From Pseudomonas sp. IAC-BECa141 (GTDB taxonomy: Bacteria; Pseudomonadota; Gammaproteobacteria; Pseudomonadales; Pseudomonadaceae), in contig NZ_CP065410.1 in assembly GCF_020544405.1 (NCBI RefSeq), positions 2,728,001 through 2,792,000 of the forward strand: a stretch of 64,000 nt of DNA. Direction: 5' to 3'. The notes beneath the pieces were generated by a model. It saw nothing but the letters and a program-made list of their open reading frames with translations, did no database searches and had not been told where the DNA came from. How positions within the stretch are numbered: position 1 is the stretch's first letter; each line of letters starts with the position of its first letter. Shown in pieces: positions 42,378-50,585 of the stretch. The position numbers and the translations under genes are program-made.

Positions 42378-42494
42378 TTATTGAGTGATGCGGTCGGCGA
42401 GGGCGCTGAGCAGCATCAGGAGGGTGAAGACGCCGATGGCAGAGAACGAGCCGCGCCGGATCAAAATGCGGCGGGCCAACTGCCGGGAGGTCAC
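42378..42494 (-). CDS. Tiny membrane protein
   Basis: A 38-codon frame from GTG 42494 reads SRQLARRILIRRGSFSAIGV and then FTLLMLLSALADRITQ. It has a basic head and one hydrophobic segment, so an inner-membrane N-in protein. Its start overlaps the stop of the next tiny gene by GTGA. Function unknown. Confidence 0.5.
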   Translation of the reverse strand: MTSRQLARRILIRRGSFSAIGVFTLLMLLSALADRITQ

Positions 42495-42616
42495 CGGAAC
42501 ACCCGGTAGGTGGTTGGCTGCGGTACTTGGCACACACCAGAGTCACTGGTGATGACTTTGTAAGCGCCTGCACTGGCAACAAGGATGACGACAAGCGCCC
42601 AGTAGAAGAGATTCAT
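42491..42616 (-). CDS. Tiny membrane or exported protein
   Basis: A 41-residue frame from ATG 42616 starts NLFYWALVVILVASAGAYKV, a single hydrophobic segment, followed by ITSDSGVCQVPQPTT. Its start overlaps the stop of the upstream 64-residue gene by ATGA. It belongs to the early operon; no function recognised. Confidence 0.55.
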   Translation of the reverse strand: MNLFYWALVVILVASAGAYKVITSDSGVCQVPQPTTYRVFR

Positions 42617-42807
42617 GGCCGGACCCTCGCGGCGATGCGGCCGCCTTTCATAGTCACCGACAAGCGCTGCGGCAGATCCTGCACCAGGTCCTCGCGCTTG
42701 CGGCCGATCACCTCGTTGAAGGGAAGCCCGAAACCGAGGATCGCGATACGGCGCTCGATGTCGTCGAGCTGTTCATCGATCAGCGTTTTTACCGGTGGCG
42801 TACTCAT
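42613..42807 (-). CDS. Small phage protein
   Basis: A 64-residue protein (TPPVKTLIDEQLDDIERRIA, then RKREDLVQDLPQRL) that is helical and charged. It overlaps both neighbours by ATGA-type joins. No family recognised. Confidence 0.6.
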   Translation of the reverse strand: MSTPPVKTLIDEQLDDIERRIAILGFGLPFNEVIGRKREDLVQDLPQRLSVTMKGGRIAARVRP

Positions 42808-42995
42808 GCAGCCTCCTTGCGGCGTTGGCAGGTATCACGCAGCCGCTGGCAGTAGTGGTTGAATTCTTCGGCAGTGATGTCGCCGGCGGTGAAGTGGCGG
42901 ACGATCAGGCCCTCTGTCAGGGTGTCGTCCAGATCGCGGTTGCCGGGATGCTCCAGGGCTTCCAGCGCCTGATCGATGGCAATGTGCGGGCTCAC
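42804..42995 (-). CDS. Small phage protein
   Basis: A 63-residue acidic helical protein (HIAIDQALEALEHPGNRDLD, ITAEEFNHYCQRLRDTCQRR) starting with GTG at 42995. It overlaps the genes on each side by four bases. No family recognised. Confidence 0.6.
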   Translation of the reverse strand: MSPHIAIDQALEALEHPGNRDLDDTLTEGLIVRHFTAGDITAEEFNHYCQRLRDTCQRRKEAA

Positions 42996-43258
42996 AGGTC
43001 ACCGTCCACATCGTCTTCTGCTGCTTCGCGCTCGGCCTCCACAGCATCGGCGGCGTGCGGATGGAGGAAGTTGGCGGCGATCGCCTCAAGCTGTGTGACC
43101 GGGCTGTCAGTTCCCAGCAGGTGCTTGGCGTGCGTCAGCGCCTCGGACGGGCTGCCGACCACGACGGCCAGCACCAGGTTGGCGAACGAGTCGCGATCAT
43201 CCAGCCCGTCGATCTGCCGCTGGTTCAGGTGATGCTGTTCGTGAAAATCGCCGATGAC
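42992..43258 (-). pseudogene. Phage early gene, 5' end lost at the deletion junction
   Basis: The minus-strand frame reads IGDFHEQHHLNQRQIDGLDD, then FANLVLAVVVGSPSEALTHA and ends at 42992. Upstream of 43258 it meets tape-measure sequence and a stop at 43277. A GTG at 43174 could still start a 60-residue protein. The original start is gone. Confidence 0.6.
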
Positions 43259-45334
43259 CCGGTTGAGGCAGCGAAGTCACTCAATGATCAGTACCACTTC
43301 CTAACAGCGTCCGTGTACTCGCAGATCGTGGCACTGAAGGAGCAGGGTGATGAGGTCGGCGCGGTAAAGCTCTTGACCGACACCTACGCAGAAGCTGTCA
43401 GGTCGCGAGCTGGCGAGATCACTCAGAACCTTGGACTGATTGAGAAGGGCTGGAAGGGTATTAAGTCTGCGGCCGCGGAAGCGCTGGATGCCACGCTTGA
43501 TGTTGGTCGAACCCAGTCATTCGACGCCCAGATTGCTAACTATCAAAAGATCCTCGATGACCGAAAAACGGGCTTCTTGGCAAATCTATTCCCGGATGAC
43601 CTCGGCAGCGGAAGCAGCTCCACCAAGTTCATCGAAGAACAGATTGCCGCGCTGAAAAGGCAGAAGGCAGAAGTCGAGGCGAACGCCAAAGCCGAAGGTG
43701 AGCGAAGAAAGGCTGAAGACGATGCAATAGAGGCGGGCAAGTCGCTGCACTCCAGCTACTTGGCAGGCCTCGACAAGGAGCAGAAGAAAAAGCTCGAAAT
43801 AGCAGAGCTTGATCGCAATAGAGCCAAGGCATTAGGCGGCAACAACGTCGATGCTGACCGGATCAATCGCGAATATGCGGTATCCCTTCAGGCGATTAAC
43901 GACAAGTTCAAGGAGCCCAAGAAGGCAGGCTCCGCTGTTGACCTAACCGGCTTCAACGATGCCAAAAACCAGATCACGGCAATTCTGGCCGAGTACAACA
44001 ACGCCCAGAAGCAGCTGGATGCTGCGCAGAAGGCGGGGCTCATCTCCCAGGCTGAGTACGCTCAGAAGCAGGATGGCCTGATCGGCAATGAGCGAGATGA
44101 GATCACGGCAGCCTACGAGGCCGAGATTGCGGCGTTGGAGGCAGTGAAGAACAAGTCCAGCACCACGGGAGCTCAGCGCATCCAGCTGGACCAAAAGATT
44201 GCCGATGCTCGCACGGCGATGGTCAAGGCCCAGAAGGACGCCGACAGCCAGCTCGAAATTCTGGCCACGAACGAGACCGGCCGCCTTGATCGACAAGAGC
44301 GATCGATCACGACCTACGTTCAGGCCTTGGCTCAGCAGCAGCGGGCTTTGGAGCTGGCGGGGCAGCGCGCCGTTCTCGGCGTCGGCCAGGGCGATCGCCA
44401 GAACGCGCTCAACAACGAACTGAACAGCCAGCAAGACCGGTTCGCTCAGCAATCGCTGGAGCTCGCCAATCAGAAATCCGATCCCTCGCGGAACATGTCG
44501 GAGGAAGAGTTCGTCCGTAAGTCGCAGGCGCTCGCCGACGCGAACAAGGCGACCACCGACCAGATCCGGCAGAACTACGCGGACGTGGAGGCGGCGCAGG
44601 GGGATTGGACCAAAGGCGCAACCTCGGCCTGGGCCAATTATCTGGATTCAGCCAGCAACATTGCCGGCCAGACGAAAACCTTGTTCGGCAACGCCTTCAG
44701 TTCGATGGAAGACGCGGTCGTCAACTTCGCCATGACCGGGAAGCTGTCGTTTGCTGACTTCACCAAGTCGATTCTGGCGGACATGGCGCGGATCGCGACT
44801 CGGCAAGCCAGCTCGGCGTTGCTGAGCAGCTTGGTCGGTGCCGCAACCAGCTATTTCACTGGCAGTGGCGCAACCAATGGCTTGGCGGCGGGCTCTGCCG
44901 GTGCTGCTTCGTCGGCTGCCGGTGTATCGCAGGCCGGATATACCGGTGTCGACTTCTCTGGCTACAGAGCAACCGGCGGCTCGGTTGCACCGAACTCCTT
45001 GTACGAGGTGAACGAACTGGGACCGGAGCTCTACAACGAGGGTGGCCGGTCGTTTCTGATGACTGGTGCCAACGGCGGTAGCGTCACGCCGCTGACCACC
45101 GGTGGCGGGCCTGCACTGGCCGCGATGTCTGATGGTGGGGGTAACACGTACAACTTTCCGGTTGCGGTCTCGGTGCAGACGTCCGGGAGCGACGGAGCGG
45201 GTGTTTCGCAAGAGACAACCAACCAGCTCGGCAAGAGCATTCAACAGGCAGCAAAAACCGAGGCTGAAACTGCGATTGCCAGAGCGCTGCAGCCAGGCGG
45301 ATCAATCTGGCGCCTGACAAATGGGAGGGCCTGA
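43259..45334 (+). pseudogene. Tail tape measure protein, 5'-truncated
   Basis: From PVEAAKSLNDQYHFLTASVY on, the frame is the C-terminal 690 residues of a lambda H-like tape measure protein. It has long helices rich in Gln/Ala/Lys, a hydrophobic patch (ASSALLSSLVGAATSYFTG) and the conserved end with YEVNELGPELYNEGGRSFLM. Upstream of 43259 the sequence is the back of an early gene, so several hundred N-terminal residues are gone. An ATG at 43232 could drive a fusion, but a functional tail ruler is not possible. The stop overlaps the start of the next tail gene. Confidence 0.85.
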
Positions 45335-45672
45335 TGGCCATCGAGAAATTCTCCTGGCCAACCGAGCGCGGGGAAACGCCCGATATCAACTATCGGGTGC
45401 GTTCCTCGAAGTTCGGCAATGGCTACGCGCAGAACGTCGGAGACGGGCCGAACAACAAAGAGGACTCCTACCCGATCACCTTTGCCGGCCAGAAGGCCAA
45501 GGTGCTGGAGATTATGGCGTTCCTCGACCGGCACGCCGGTGCGAAAGCGTTTCTCTGGACAACGCCGCTCGGGGAGCTAGGCCTGTTCACCTGCAAAAAT
45601 CCCGCTCCCACACCAATGGGCGGCGGCGTCTTCAAACTCACCGCCACCTTCGAGCGTGCATTCCAACCATAA
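45334..45672 (+). CDS. Minor tail protein, lambda M-like
   Basis: A protein of 112 residues of the Phage_min_tail family: FSWPTERGETPDINYRVRSS, FGNGYAQNVGDGPN and a C-terminal ATFERAFQP. In lambda, gpM acts at the tail tip between tape measure and gpL. Its ATG overlaps the tape-measure stop (TGATG). The gene is intact. Confidence 0.87.
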   Translation: MAIEKFSWPTERGETPDINYRVRSSKFGNGYAQNVGDGPNNKEDSYPITFAGQKAKVLEIMAFLDRHAGAKAFLWTTPLGELGLFTCKNPAPTPMGGGVFKLTATFERAFQP

Positions 45673-45681
45673 GGGGCAATC

Positions 45682-46431
45682 ATGCCGCTGATCAGTGACA
45701 TCCAGGTGCTTGAGCCTGGCAGTGAAGTGCTGCTCTTTGAATTGGACGGCACGGACTACGGGGCGGACGTGCTGCGCTTCCACGGGCACGCGATCCCGCA
45801 CACGGCGGCCGAGCTGATCGCTGCCGGCGACAACGCGGACCAGATTCCGGCGAAGGCGATCTACTGGCAGGGCAACGAGTACAGCGCCTGGCCGATGCAG
45901 ATTGACGGCATTGAAGCAAACGGCGACGGAACAGCTGTTCGGCCCACGCTGTCGGTCGGCAACGTCAACGGGCGCATCACGGCGCTCTGTCTGGCGTTCG
46001 AGGATCTGCTCGAGTTCAAGCTGACGATGCGTCACACGCTGGGCACGTACCTGGACGCGGTGAACTTCCCGGCCGGCAATCCAACGGCAGATCCGACCCA
46101 AGAGACGATCGAGGTCTGGTACATCGACCAGAAAACGAACGAGGACGGGGAAACGGTCAGTTGGGAGTTGGCCAGCCCGGGCGACGTCGGTAACGAGTCC
46201 ATCGGCCGGCAGGCGACGACGCTGTGCCACTGGTGCCTCACCGGTGGATACCGAGGGCCGAACTGTGGCTACACAGGCCCGTACGTGACCAAGGACGGCG
46301 TCGTCACGGACAACCCTGAACTGGACGAGTGCGATGCCACGCTGGGCAAGGGATGCATCCCACGCTTCGGCGAGGGAAACCCGCTGTCATTCGGTGGGAT
46401 GCCCGCTGTTTCACTGATCGCACGGAGCTGA
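45682..46431 (+). CDS. Minor tail protein, lambda L-like, with iron-sulphur-type cysteines
   Basis: A 249-residue tail-tip protein. The C-terminal part has four cysteines in the arrangement TLCHWCLTGGYRGPNCGYTG and DECDATLGKGCIPRFG. Lambda gpL binds a 4Fe-4S cluster with such a set, so the same is expected. Gene order M-L-K follows lambda. The gene is intact. Confidence 0.88.
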   Translation: MPLISDIQVLEPGSEVLLFELDGTDYGADVLRFHGHAIPHTAAELIAAGDNADQIPAKAIYWQGNEYSAWPMQIDGIEANGDGTAVRPTLSVGNVNGRITALCLAFEDLLEFKLTMRHTLGTYLDAVNFPAGNPTADPTQETIEVWYIDQKTNEDGETVSWELASPGDVGNESIGRQATTLCHWCLTGGYRGPNCGYTGPYVTKDGVVTDNPELDECDATLGKGCIPRFGEGNPLSFGGMPAVSLIARS

Positions 46432-46432
46432 C

Positions 46433-47197
46433 ATGCGCAAACACATTCTCAACGCGATCCAGGTGCACGCGGCGGCCGAGTACCCGAAGGAGTGCTGCGG
46501 GCTGCTGCTGGCTGTGGGCCGCAAACAGCAGTACTACCCGTGCCGCAATGTATCGACTGAGCCAAACGAAGAGTTCCGAATCGACCCAGTGGAATACGCG
46601 GCGGCCGAAGACGTAGGCGAGGTGATCGGCGTGGTGCACTCGCATCCGGACGCCACCAGCCGACCTTCTCCTCGCGACTTGGCCATGTGCGAGGCAACGG
46701 CCATGCCCTGGCACATCATCAGTTGGCCCGAGGGCGACCTGCGTACTGTCATGCCTACCGGTGAGGTGCCGCTGCTCAAGCGCCCATTCGTACACGGTGC
46801 CTGGGACTGCTGGCAAGTCTGTGCAGATTGGTACAAGCGCGAATGGGGTTTGGAGTTCGAAGTCTTCAAGCGCACCGAGGGCTGGTGGGAGAGCAAGGAC
46901 AACACCAGCCTGTACGAGGCGAACTATGAGGCCGCCGGCTTCTACCGAGTCGATCAGCCTCAGCGCGGCGACATGATCGTAATGGAAGTGGGGCGGACGG
47001 CTTACCCGAACCACGCCGGGATCTTCCTCGGCGCCGATCCGGTACTGCCTGGGGAGGATGCCGCGACGTTCGGCCCTGGCCCGTTCCTGCTGCACCACCT
47101 GTACGGCAGGCCGTCCGAGGTCATCGTTTTCGGTGGGCCGTGGTTGGACAAAACACGCCTGATTCTCAGGCACAAAGACGCACAACCAATGACATGA
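46433..47197 (+). CDS. Tail-tip peptidase, lambda K-like (JAB/MPN plus NlpC/P60)
   Basis: A two-domain protein of 254 residues. The N-terminal JAB/MPN metallopeptidase has YPKECCGLLLAV and the zinc motif HSHPDATSRPSPRD. The C-terminal NlpC/P60 domain has the catalytic cysteine in GAWDCWQVCADWY and histidine in NHAGIFLG. Such proteins help the tail tip cross the peptidoglycan. It starts one base after the L stop. Intact. Confidence 0.9.
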   Translation: MRKHILNAIQVHAAAEYPKECCGLLLAVGRKQQYYPCRNVSTEPNEEFRIDPVEYAAAEDVGEVIGVVHSHPDATSRPSPRDLAMCEATAMPWHIISWPEGDLRTVMPTGEVPLLKRPFVHGAWDCWQVCADWYKREWGLEFEVFKRTEGWWESKDNTSLYEANYEAAGFYRVDQPQRGDMIVMEVGRTAYPNHAGIFLGADPVLPGEDAATFGPGPFLLHHLYGRPSEVIVFGGPWLDKTRLILRHKDAQPMT

Positions 47198-47222
47198 TGC
47201 GGTAGCACCGCTGGAGCAGGGA

Positions 47223-47465
47223 ATGGAAAACGCTCAGAAATACATGCTGAACATTCGAAATTTATTTGGCACCTCCAGCGGCGTGGTATGCGGCGTGGAG
47301 GTTGTTGTCGCTCTTCTCGACGGGGGCACCGAGATCGATCGTTTGAACTTCAAGGGCAAAGTTGGTCCCGGTGGTGGCTTCAGTCTCAGCTATACCGGGA
47401 AGCCAGGGCTGAGTGCCGAAATCATCTCGGGCCCCGGATCCGTTATGCTGACGAATCTTGCTTAA
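47223..47465 (+). CDS. Small hypothetical protein after K
   Basis: An 80-residue beta-rich protein (YMLNIRNLFGTSSGVVCGVE, GPGGGFSLSYTGKPGLSAEI) with no known family. It starts 25 bp after K and is read with the tail genes. It could be a small tail-associated protein or cargo. Confidence 0.55.
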   Translation: MENAQKYMLNIRNLFGTSSGVVCGVEVVVALLDGGTEIDRLNFKGKVGPGGGFSLSYTGKPGLSAEIISGPGSVMLTNLA

Positions 47466-47665
47466 GAGGACCAGACGAAGTCATCTGTACCTGGCCTGTG
47501 CGATCCGTGACGTACTAGATAGCCTTCACCAGCATCAGCTGCTACAGACTCAGCTTCCTCTTCGCTTGGGTATATGCCGAGGAAACTCCACGGCGAGTTT
47601 CTAACAACACCCCAGCCAAGCACCCACCCGGCGTTATCTGGGTCCTTCGGAAATTCTCTGCTCAT
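47462..47665 (-). CDS. Small hypothetical cargo protein
   Basis: A 67-residue protein (WVLGWGVVRNSPWSFLGIYP, AADAGEGYLVRHG) read against the tail genes. The stop overlaps the end of the convergent gene at 47223. It starts the reverse-oriented cargo block between K and I. No family recognised. Confidence 0.55.
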   Translation of the reverse strand: MSREFPKDPDNAGWVLGWGVVRNSPWSFLGIYPSEEEAESVAADAGEGYLVRHGSHRPGTDDFVWSS

Positions 47666-47768
47666 TTCACTTTCCTTGCGTTATCCGCGCCGAAATTGGC
47701 GCAATCCCAGTCCTTGGGCTTGCAGGCAAAGGACTGGGAAATCCTTTGAAGAACCTTGCTATTCGTAA

Positions 47769-48071
47769 TCAGAAAACGATCATGTCGTGCAATTCGCCGA
47801 TTTGCTTTAGAAAGTCGTCACTTGATAGCTCTATCTGTTCGATGAAGTCATTAAGTTGCGCTTGCCTTGCCTCGTCGAACTTTGGGGAACCCTTTTTGAG
47901 AGGGTTCTCCAATGGCACGAAATTATCGCAGACGCTGGCGTCGTCAACATTAGTGCCGTCTAGAGCGGTTTTGACTGCTTTTCGAAGGACGGTAACCTTA
48001 TCGAAGCTCGATCCTGGCGGACACATTGCGTCACGTATTACAACGGCTTTCTCCGCATTGGGGATGGGCAT
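47769..48071 (-). CDS. Hypothetical cargo protein
   Basis: A 100-residue acidic helical protein (CPPGSSFDKVTVLRKAVKTA, LNDFIEQIELSSDDFLKQIG) read against the tail genes in the block between K and I. No family recognised. It is soluble and without signal peptide. Confidence 0.55.
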   Translation of the reverse strand: MPIPNAEKAVVIRDAMCPPGSSFDKVTVLRKAVKTALDGTNVDDASVCDNFVPLENPLKKGSPKFDEARQAQLNDFIEQIELSSDDFLKQIGELHDMIVF

Positions 48072-48192
48072 GATCTTCCTTGTCCGCTTCTGATAAAGGC
48101 AAGAGGCTACTATTGGCGAGAGGCGGGGCGTTACTGGGGATTCGTACAGGCGAGAAAAAGCCCGAACATAGCCGGGCTCATGAAGGAGTTAC

Positions 48193-48354
48193 TCAGCGCG
48201 AGTCTGCATCCGTCGCGCGATCAGAGGAGGATCCTTGACTCCGTCTCCGAAGCCAACTGATGAGCGCATGTACTGGGTGAAGGATGGCTACCAGCACCCC
48301 AAGAAGCATGATGGTGAAGATGATGATCAGCGGGATGCTTTCGTGCGAGAACAT
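48193..48354 (-). CDS. Small inner-membrane cargo protein
   Basis: A 53-residue frame from ATG 48354, with AGGAG nine bases before. The start HESIPLIIIFTIMLLGVLVA is a single membrane helix, followed by a basic, serine-rich cytoplasmic tail (SWLRRRSQGSSSD). A palindrome at 48418-48437 lies upstream. A superinfection-exclusion role would be typical for such morons but is unproven. Confidence 0.55.
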   Translation of the reverse strand: MFSHESIPLIIIFTIMLLGVLVAILHPVHALISWLRRRSQGSSSDRATDADSR

Positions 48355-48417
48355 GGTGGGTTACTCCTGTAGTCACTATGTCGGAACCCGCAGACTAGAC
48401 GCATCGAGCGACATTTT

Positions 48418-48437
48418 GGATGAACGTATGTTCATCC
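48418..48437. promoter_or_regulatory. Perfect palindrome inside a putative promoter
   Basis: GGATGAAC-GTAT-GTTCATCC overlaps a plus-strand promoter-like pair (TTGGAT at 48416, TACAAT at 48438, spacer 16) and is upstream of the minus-strand membrane gene. Probably a repressor operator. Confidence 0.45.
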
Positions 48438-48543
48438 TACAATGCCTCAGCTGTGCTACAACAAGGCCCACCATGCTTGTGCTGTCTTGAAATCGGTGAG
48501 CAACAAATCCAGCAAGATAGGCCTGTGACACCGGCCCCTCAGC

Positions 48544-48819
48544 TCAGCGCAAGTCTTCGCTGTCAGCATCAAAGTCTGGAGAGTCAAACAGCTTAAGAAG
48601 CATCTGGTTATGCGCCTTCTGAGTAACCGAGTAGTACATGCATCGGGCTAGAAGGATTGTCTTCATGCTGCGAGCTGAGGCCAAGTACCTGGGCTCGACG
48701 GAAATTGTCGCCGTCCTTCCGGTCCGTGTATCGGTCACTTCCAAGTGGTACCGGCCAATTAAGCCGTCGTTCCGTTTGGTGTGGCCCAGGCATTTGAGAG
48801 TGAGAGTCGATTCTGGCAC
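48544..48819 (-). CDS. Hypothetical cargo protein
   Basis: A 91-residue protein (YHLEVTDTRTGRTATISVEP, then LLARCMYYSVTQKAHNQMLL) starting with GTG at 48819. It is soluble. No family recognised. It lies in the same minus-strand block as the next gene, 14 bp downstream of its stop. Confidence 0.5.
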   Translation of the reverse strand: MPESTLTLKCLGHTKRNDGLIGRYHLEVTDTRTGRTATISVEPRYLASARSMKTILLARCMYYSVTQKAHNQMLLKLFDSPDFDADSEDLR

Positions 48820-48833
48820 GTGTCAACCAATGG

Positions 48834-49310
48834 CTATAGTTTGTTTAGAAGATCGGCAAAGGCCCAAAGCATGGTGCCTACCGACGCCACAGCAAACTCA
48901 TGCTTTTGAATCTTTTTGGATATGACGCTACGAATAACTTCGTTAGCGAAAACTAGGCGACGGGCATGCTCTTTCTCTGAAATTTCGTTGATGTGTAGTT
49001 CGCTTGTTTCGCTGGTTACGCCATACAAATGCGCTCGCCTTTTTACCTGCATCAACACAATTTCAGCTGTGACACCTTCGGCAATGCCCATTACTTTTTT
49101 TACGTACTTTTCAAGAATGCCCGTTACCTCGAATATCATCGCCATACAAACGAGGAACGCTCCGAACCTCGCTAGCCACATCCAATCTCGCGTTGAGAAA
49201 CTGAGTCCGATTCCAACAGCAAGGACGACTGTCACGAGCAGATATGCTGCCGCTAGGTAACGCTTTGGGATGTTGAATCCTTTCGCTACCACCTCATCAA
49301 TGTCTCTCAT
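48834..49310 (-). CDS. Membrane protein, hypothetical cargo
   Basis: A 158-residue protein with two clear hydrophobic helices (YLAAAYLLVTVVLAVGIGLS, WLARFGAFLVCMAMIFEVTG), a charged helical middle and a final hydrophobic stretch (HEFAVASVGTMLWAFADLL). AAGGAGAGGC precedes the ATG. No family recognised. An exclusion-type moron is a reasonable guess only. Confidence 0.6.
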   Translation of the reverse strand: MRDIDEVVAKGFNIPKRYLAAAYLLVTVVLAVGIGLSFSTRDWMWLARFGAFLVCMAMIFEVTGILEKYVKKVMGIAEGVTAEIVLMQVKRRAHLYGVTSETSELHINEISEKEHARRLVFANEVIRSVISKKIQKHEFAVASVGTMLWAFADLLNKL

Positions 49311-49424
49311 GCCTCTCCTTCAAACCTCGCATCCGTTCTTGTGTGATGTGAGTCTAGCCAACCAGTTGGTTCGCTTCCTCAAGTCCGATGATATCTTGCA
49401 CCCTTTCCCACAGGAGTGACCTGC

Positions 49425-49769
49425 ATGAAATTGATCGTAGGAGCGCTGGCGGTAGCGCTATTGGCGGGGTGCTCCTCGCCCGGCGATGTGAAAAAGAACG
49501 ATCCGACCATCAGTGCATCCACCAGTAAATCAGCCAAGAAGTACGCTCTGTGCGTTTTACCAAAGTGGCAGGAGCAGCGCTCGACTTCGACCATGTCTGA
49601 GAAAGAGAACGGCTATCGGCTGGTTGTTGCCACTGACATGATGACCGATGAGGTTCTCGAGATTACCAGCACCGGATCCGGGAGTAAGGTCGCCTTATAC
49701 CAGCGGATGCCATGGTCCAAGATGTGGGGTCGGGGCGCGTTAGAAGCCGCCGTCCGCGAGTGTTTGTGA
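49425..49769 (+). CDS. Small lipoprotein
   Basis: A 114-residue protein with a lipoprotein signal, KLIVGALAVALLAGCSS, and the lipobox LAGC giving a lipidated Cys near residue 15. The mature part has two further cysteines (YALCVLPKW, AVRECL). AGGAG eight bases before the ATG decides the start. A strong terminator follows. Phage-encoded lipoproteins often block receptors to prevent superinfection, a role that is inference here. Confidence 0.7.
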   Translation: MKLIVGALAVALLAGCSSPGDVKKNDPTISASTSKSAKKYALCVLPKWQEQRSTSTMSEKENGYRLVVATDMMTDEVLEITSTGSGSKVALYQRMPWSKMWGRGALEAAVRECL

Positions 49770-49785
49770 CACGATCAAATTAATC

Positions 49786-49810
49786 AAACCGCCGATTGGC
49801 GGTTTTTTTT
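49786..49810 (+). terminator. Terminator after the lipoprotein gene
   Basis: The stem AAACCGCC with GGCGGTTT is followed by a T-run. It ends the cargo transcript directly before the ribosome site of tail gene I. Confidence 0.9.
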
Positions 49811-49829
49811 CGCCAGGAGAATAATCGTA

Positions 49830-50423
49830 ATGCCTGCTATAGCTTCGAATTCATCGATGACTACCATCCTTTTGTCTGGCCCGCTGGCGAGATTGTTTGG
49901 TCGCGCTCATCTCCGTGAACTCAGCAGCAAATCTGTTGGTGAGGCCTTCAAGGCCTTGAAATGCACACTTGAAGGATTTGAGCAGGCGATCAAAGACCTA
50001 GACCGTCGCGGGATGCGATTCGCGATTTTTCGCAATCGGAAAAACGTCGGCGAAAAGGACTTCGGATTGGGTGGCGCTCAGGAAATCCGTATCGTTCCTG
50101 TAATTTCAGGCAGCAAACGCGCAGGCGTCCTTCAAACGATCATCGGCGTTGTTCTTATCGCGGCGTCGTTCTTTGCTGGCGGTGCTGGGCCGTCCCTGTT
50201 TTCTGCGGGCCTCGCCATGACAGCAGGCGGCGTAATCCAAATGCTCAGCCCCCAAGCCTCAGGCCTGAAGCAAAACGCATCCCCCGAAAACGCCCCGTCC
50301 TACGCCTTCGGCAGTGCCAAGAACACCACGGCCAGCGGCAACCCGGTGCCGATCTGCATCGGCGAACGCCGGTGGGGCGGAATGATCATCTCGGCGTCCA
50401 TTTACGCAGAGGATAAAATGTAG
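49830..50423 (+). CDS. Tail assembly protein, lambda I-like
   Basis: A protein of 197 residues: LLSGPLARLFGRAHLRELSS, VGEAFKALKCTLEGF, a hydrophobic glycine-rich segment (IIGVVLIAASFFAGGAGPSL) and a C-terminal NPVPICIGERRWGGMIISAS that resembles the start of J-linked tail-tip proteins. Lambda gpI helps start tail-tip assembly. CAGGAG precedes the ATG at 49830. Intact. Confidence 0.85.
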   Translation: MPAIASNSSMTTILLSGPLARLFGRAHLRELSSKSVGEAFKALKCTLEGFEQAIKDLDRRGMRFAIFRNRKNVGEKDFGLGGAQEIRIVPVISGSKRAGVLQTIIGVVLIAASFFAGGAGPSLFSAGLAMTAGGVIQMLSPQASGLKQNASPENAPSYAFGSAKNTTASGNPVPICIGERRWGGMIISASIYAEDKM

Positions 50424-50585
50424 CAACATTATTTTTTGAGGTTATTGGGGCAACAGTATGGATAGCGAAAATGGATTTTTAAAAAAACTCTTGAGTGCAC
50501 CATATAAGTGGTTTGAATCGTTGGTGCTTCCGGGGAAGAGGATGGGGTTCGAAAGCTTTATCGTATTTTTGTTGCGGCTGTAGGT

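Noticed and set aside
42331..42594. 87-codon minus-strand frame upstream of bet
   Set aside because: Its Arg/Pro-rich product is not protein-like, and two overlapping tiny membrane-protein frames with ATGA/GTGA joins explain the stretch better.
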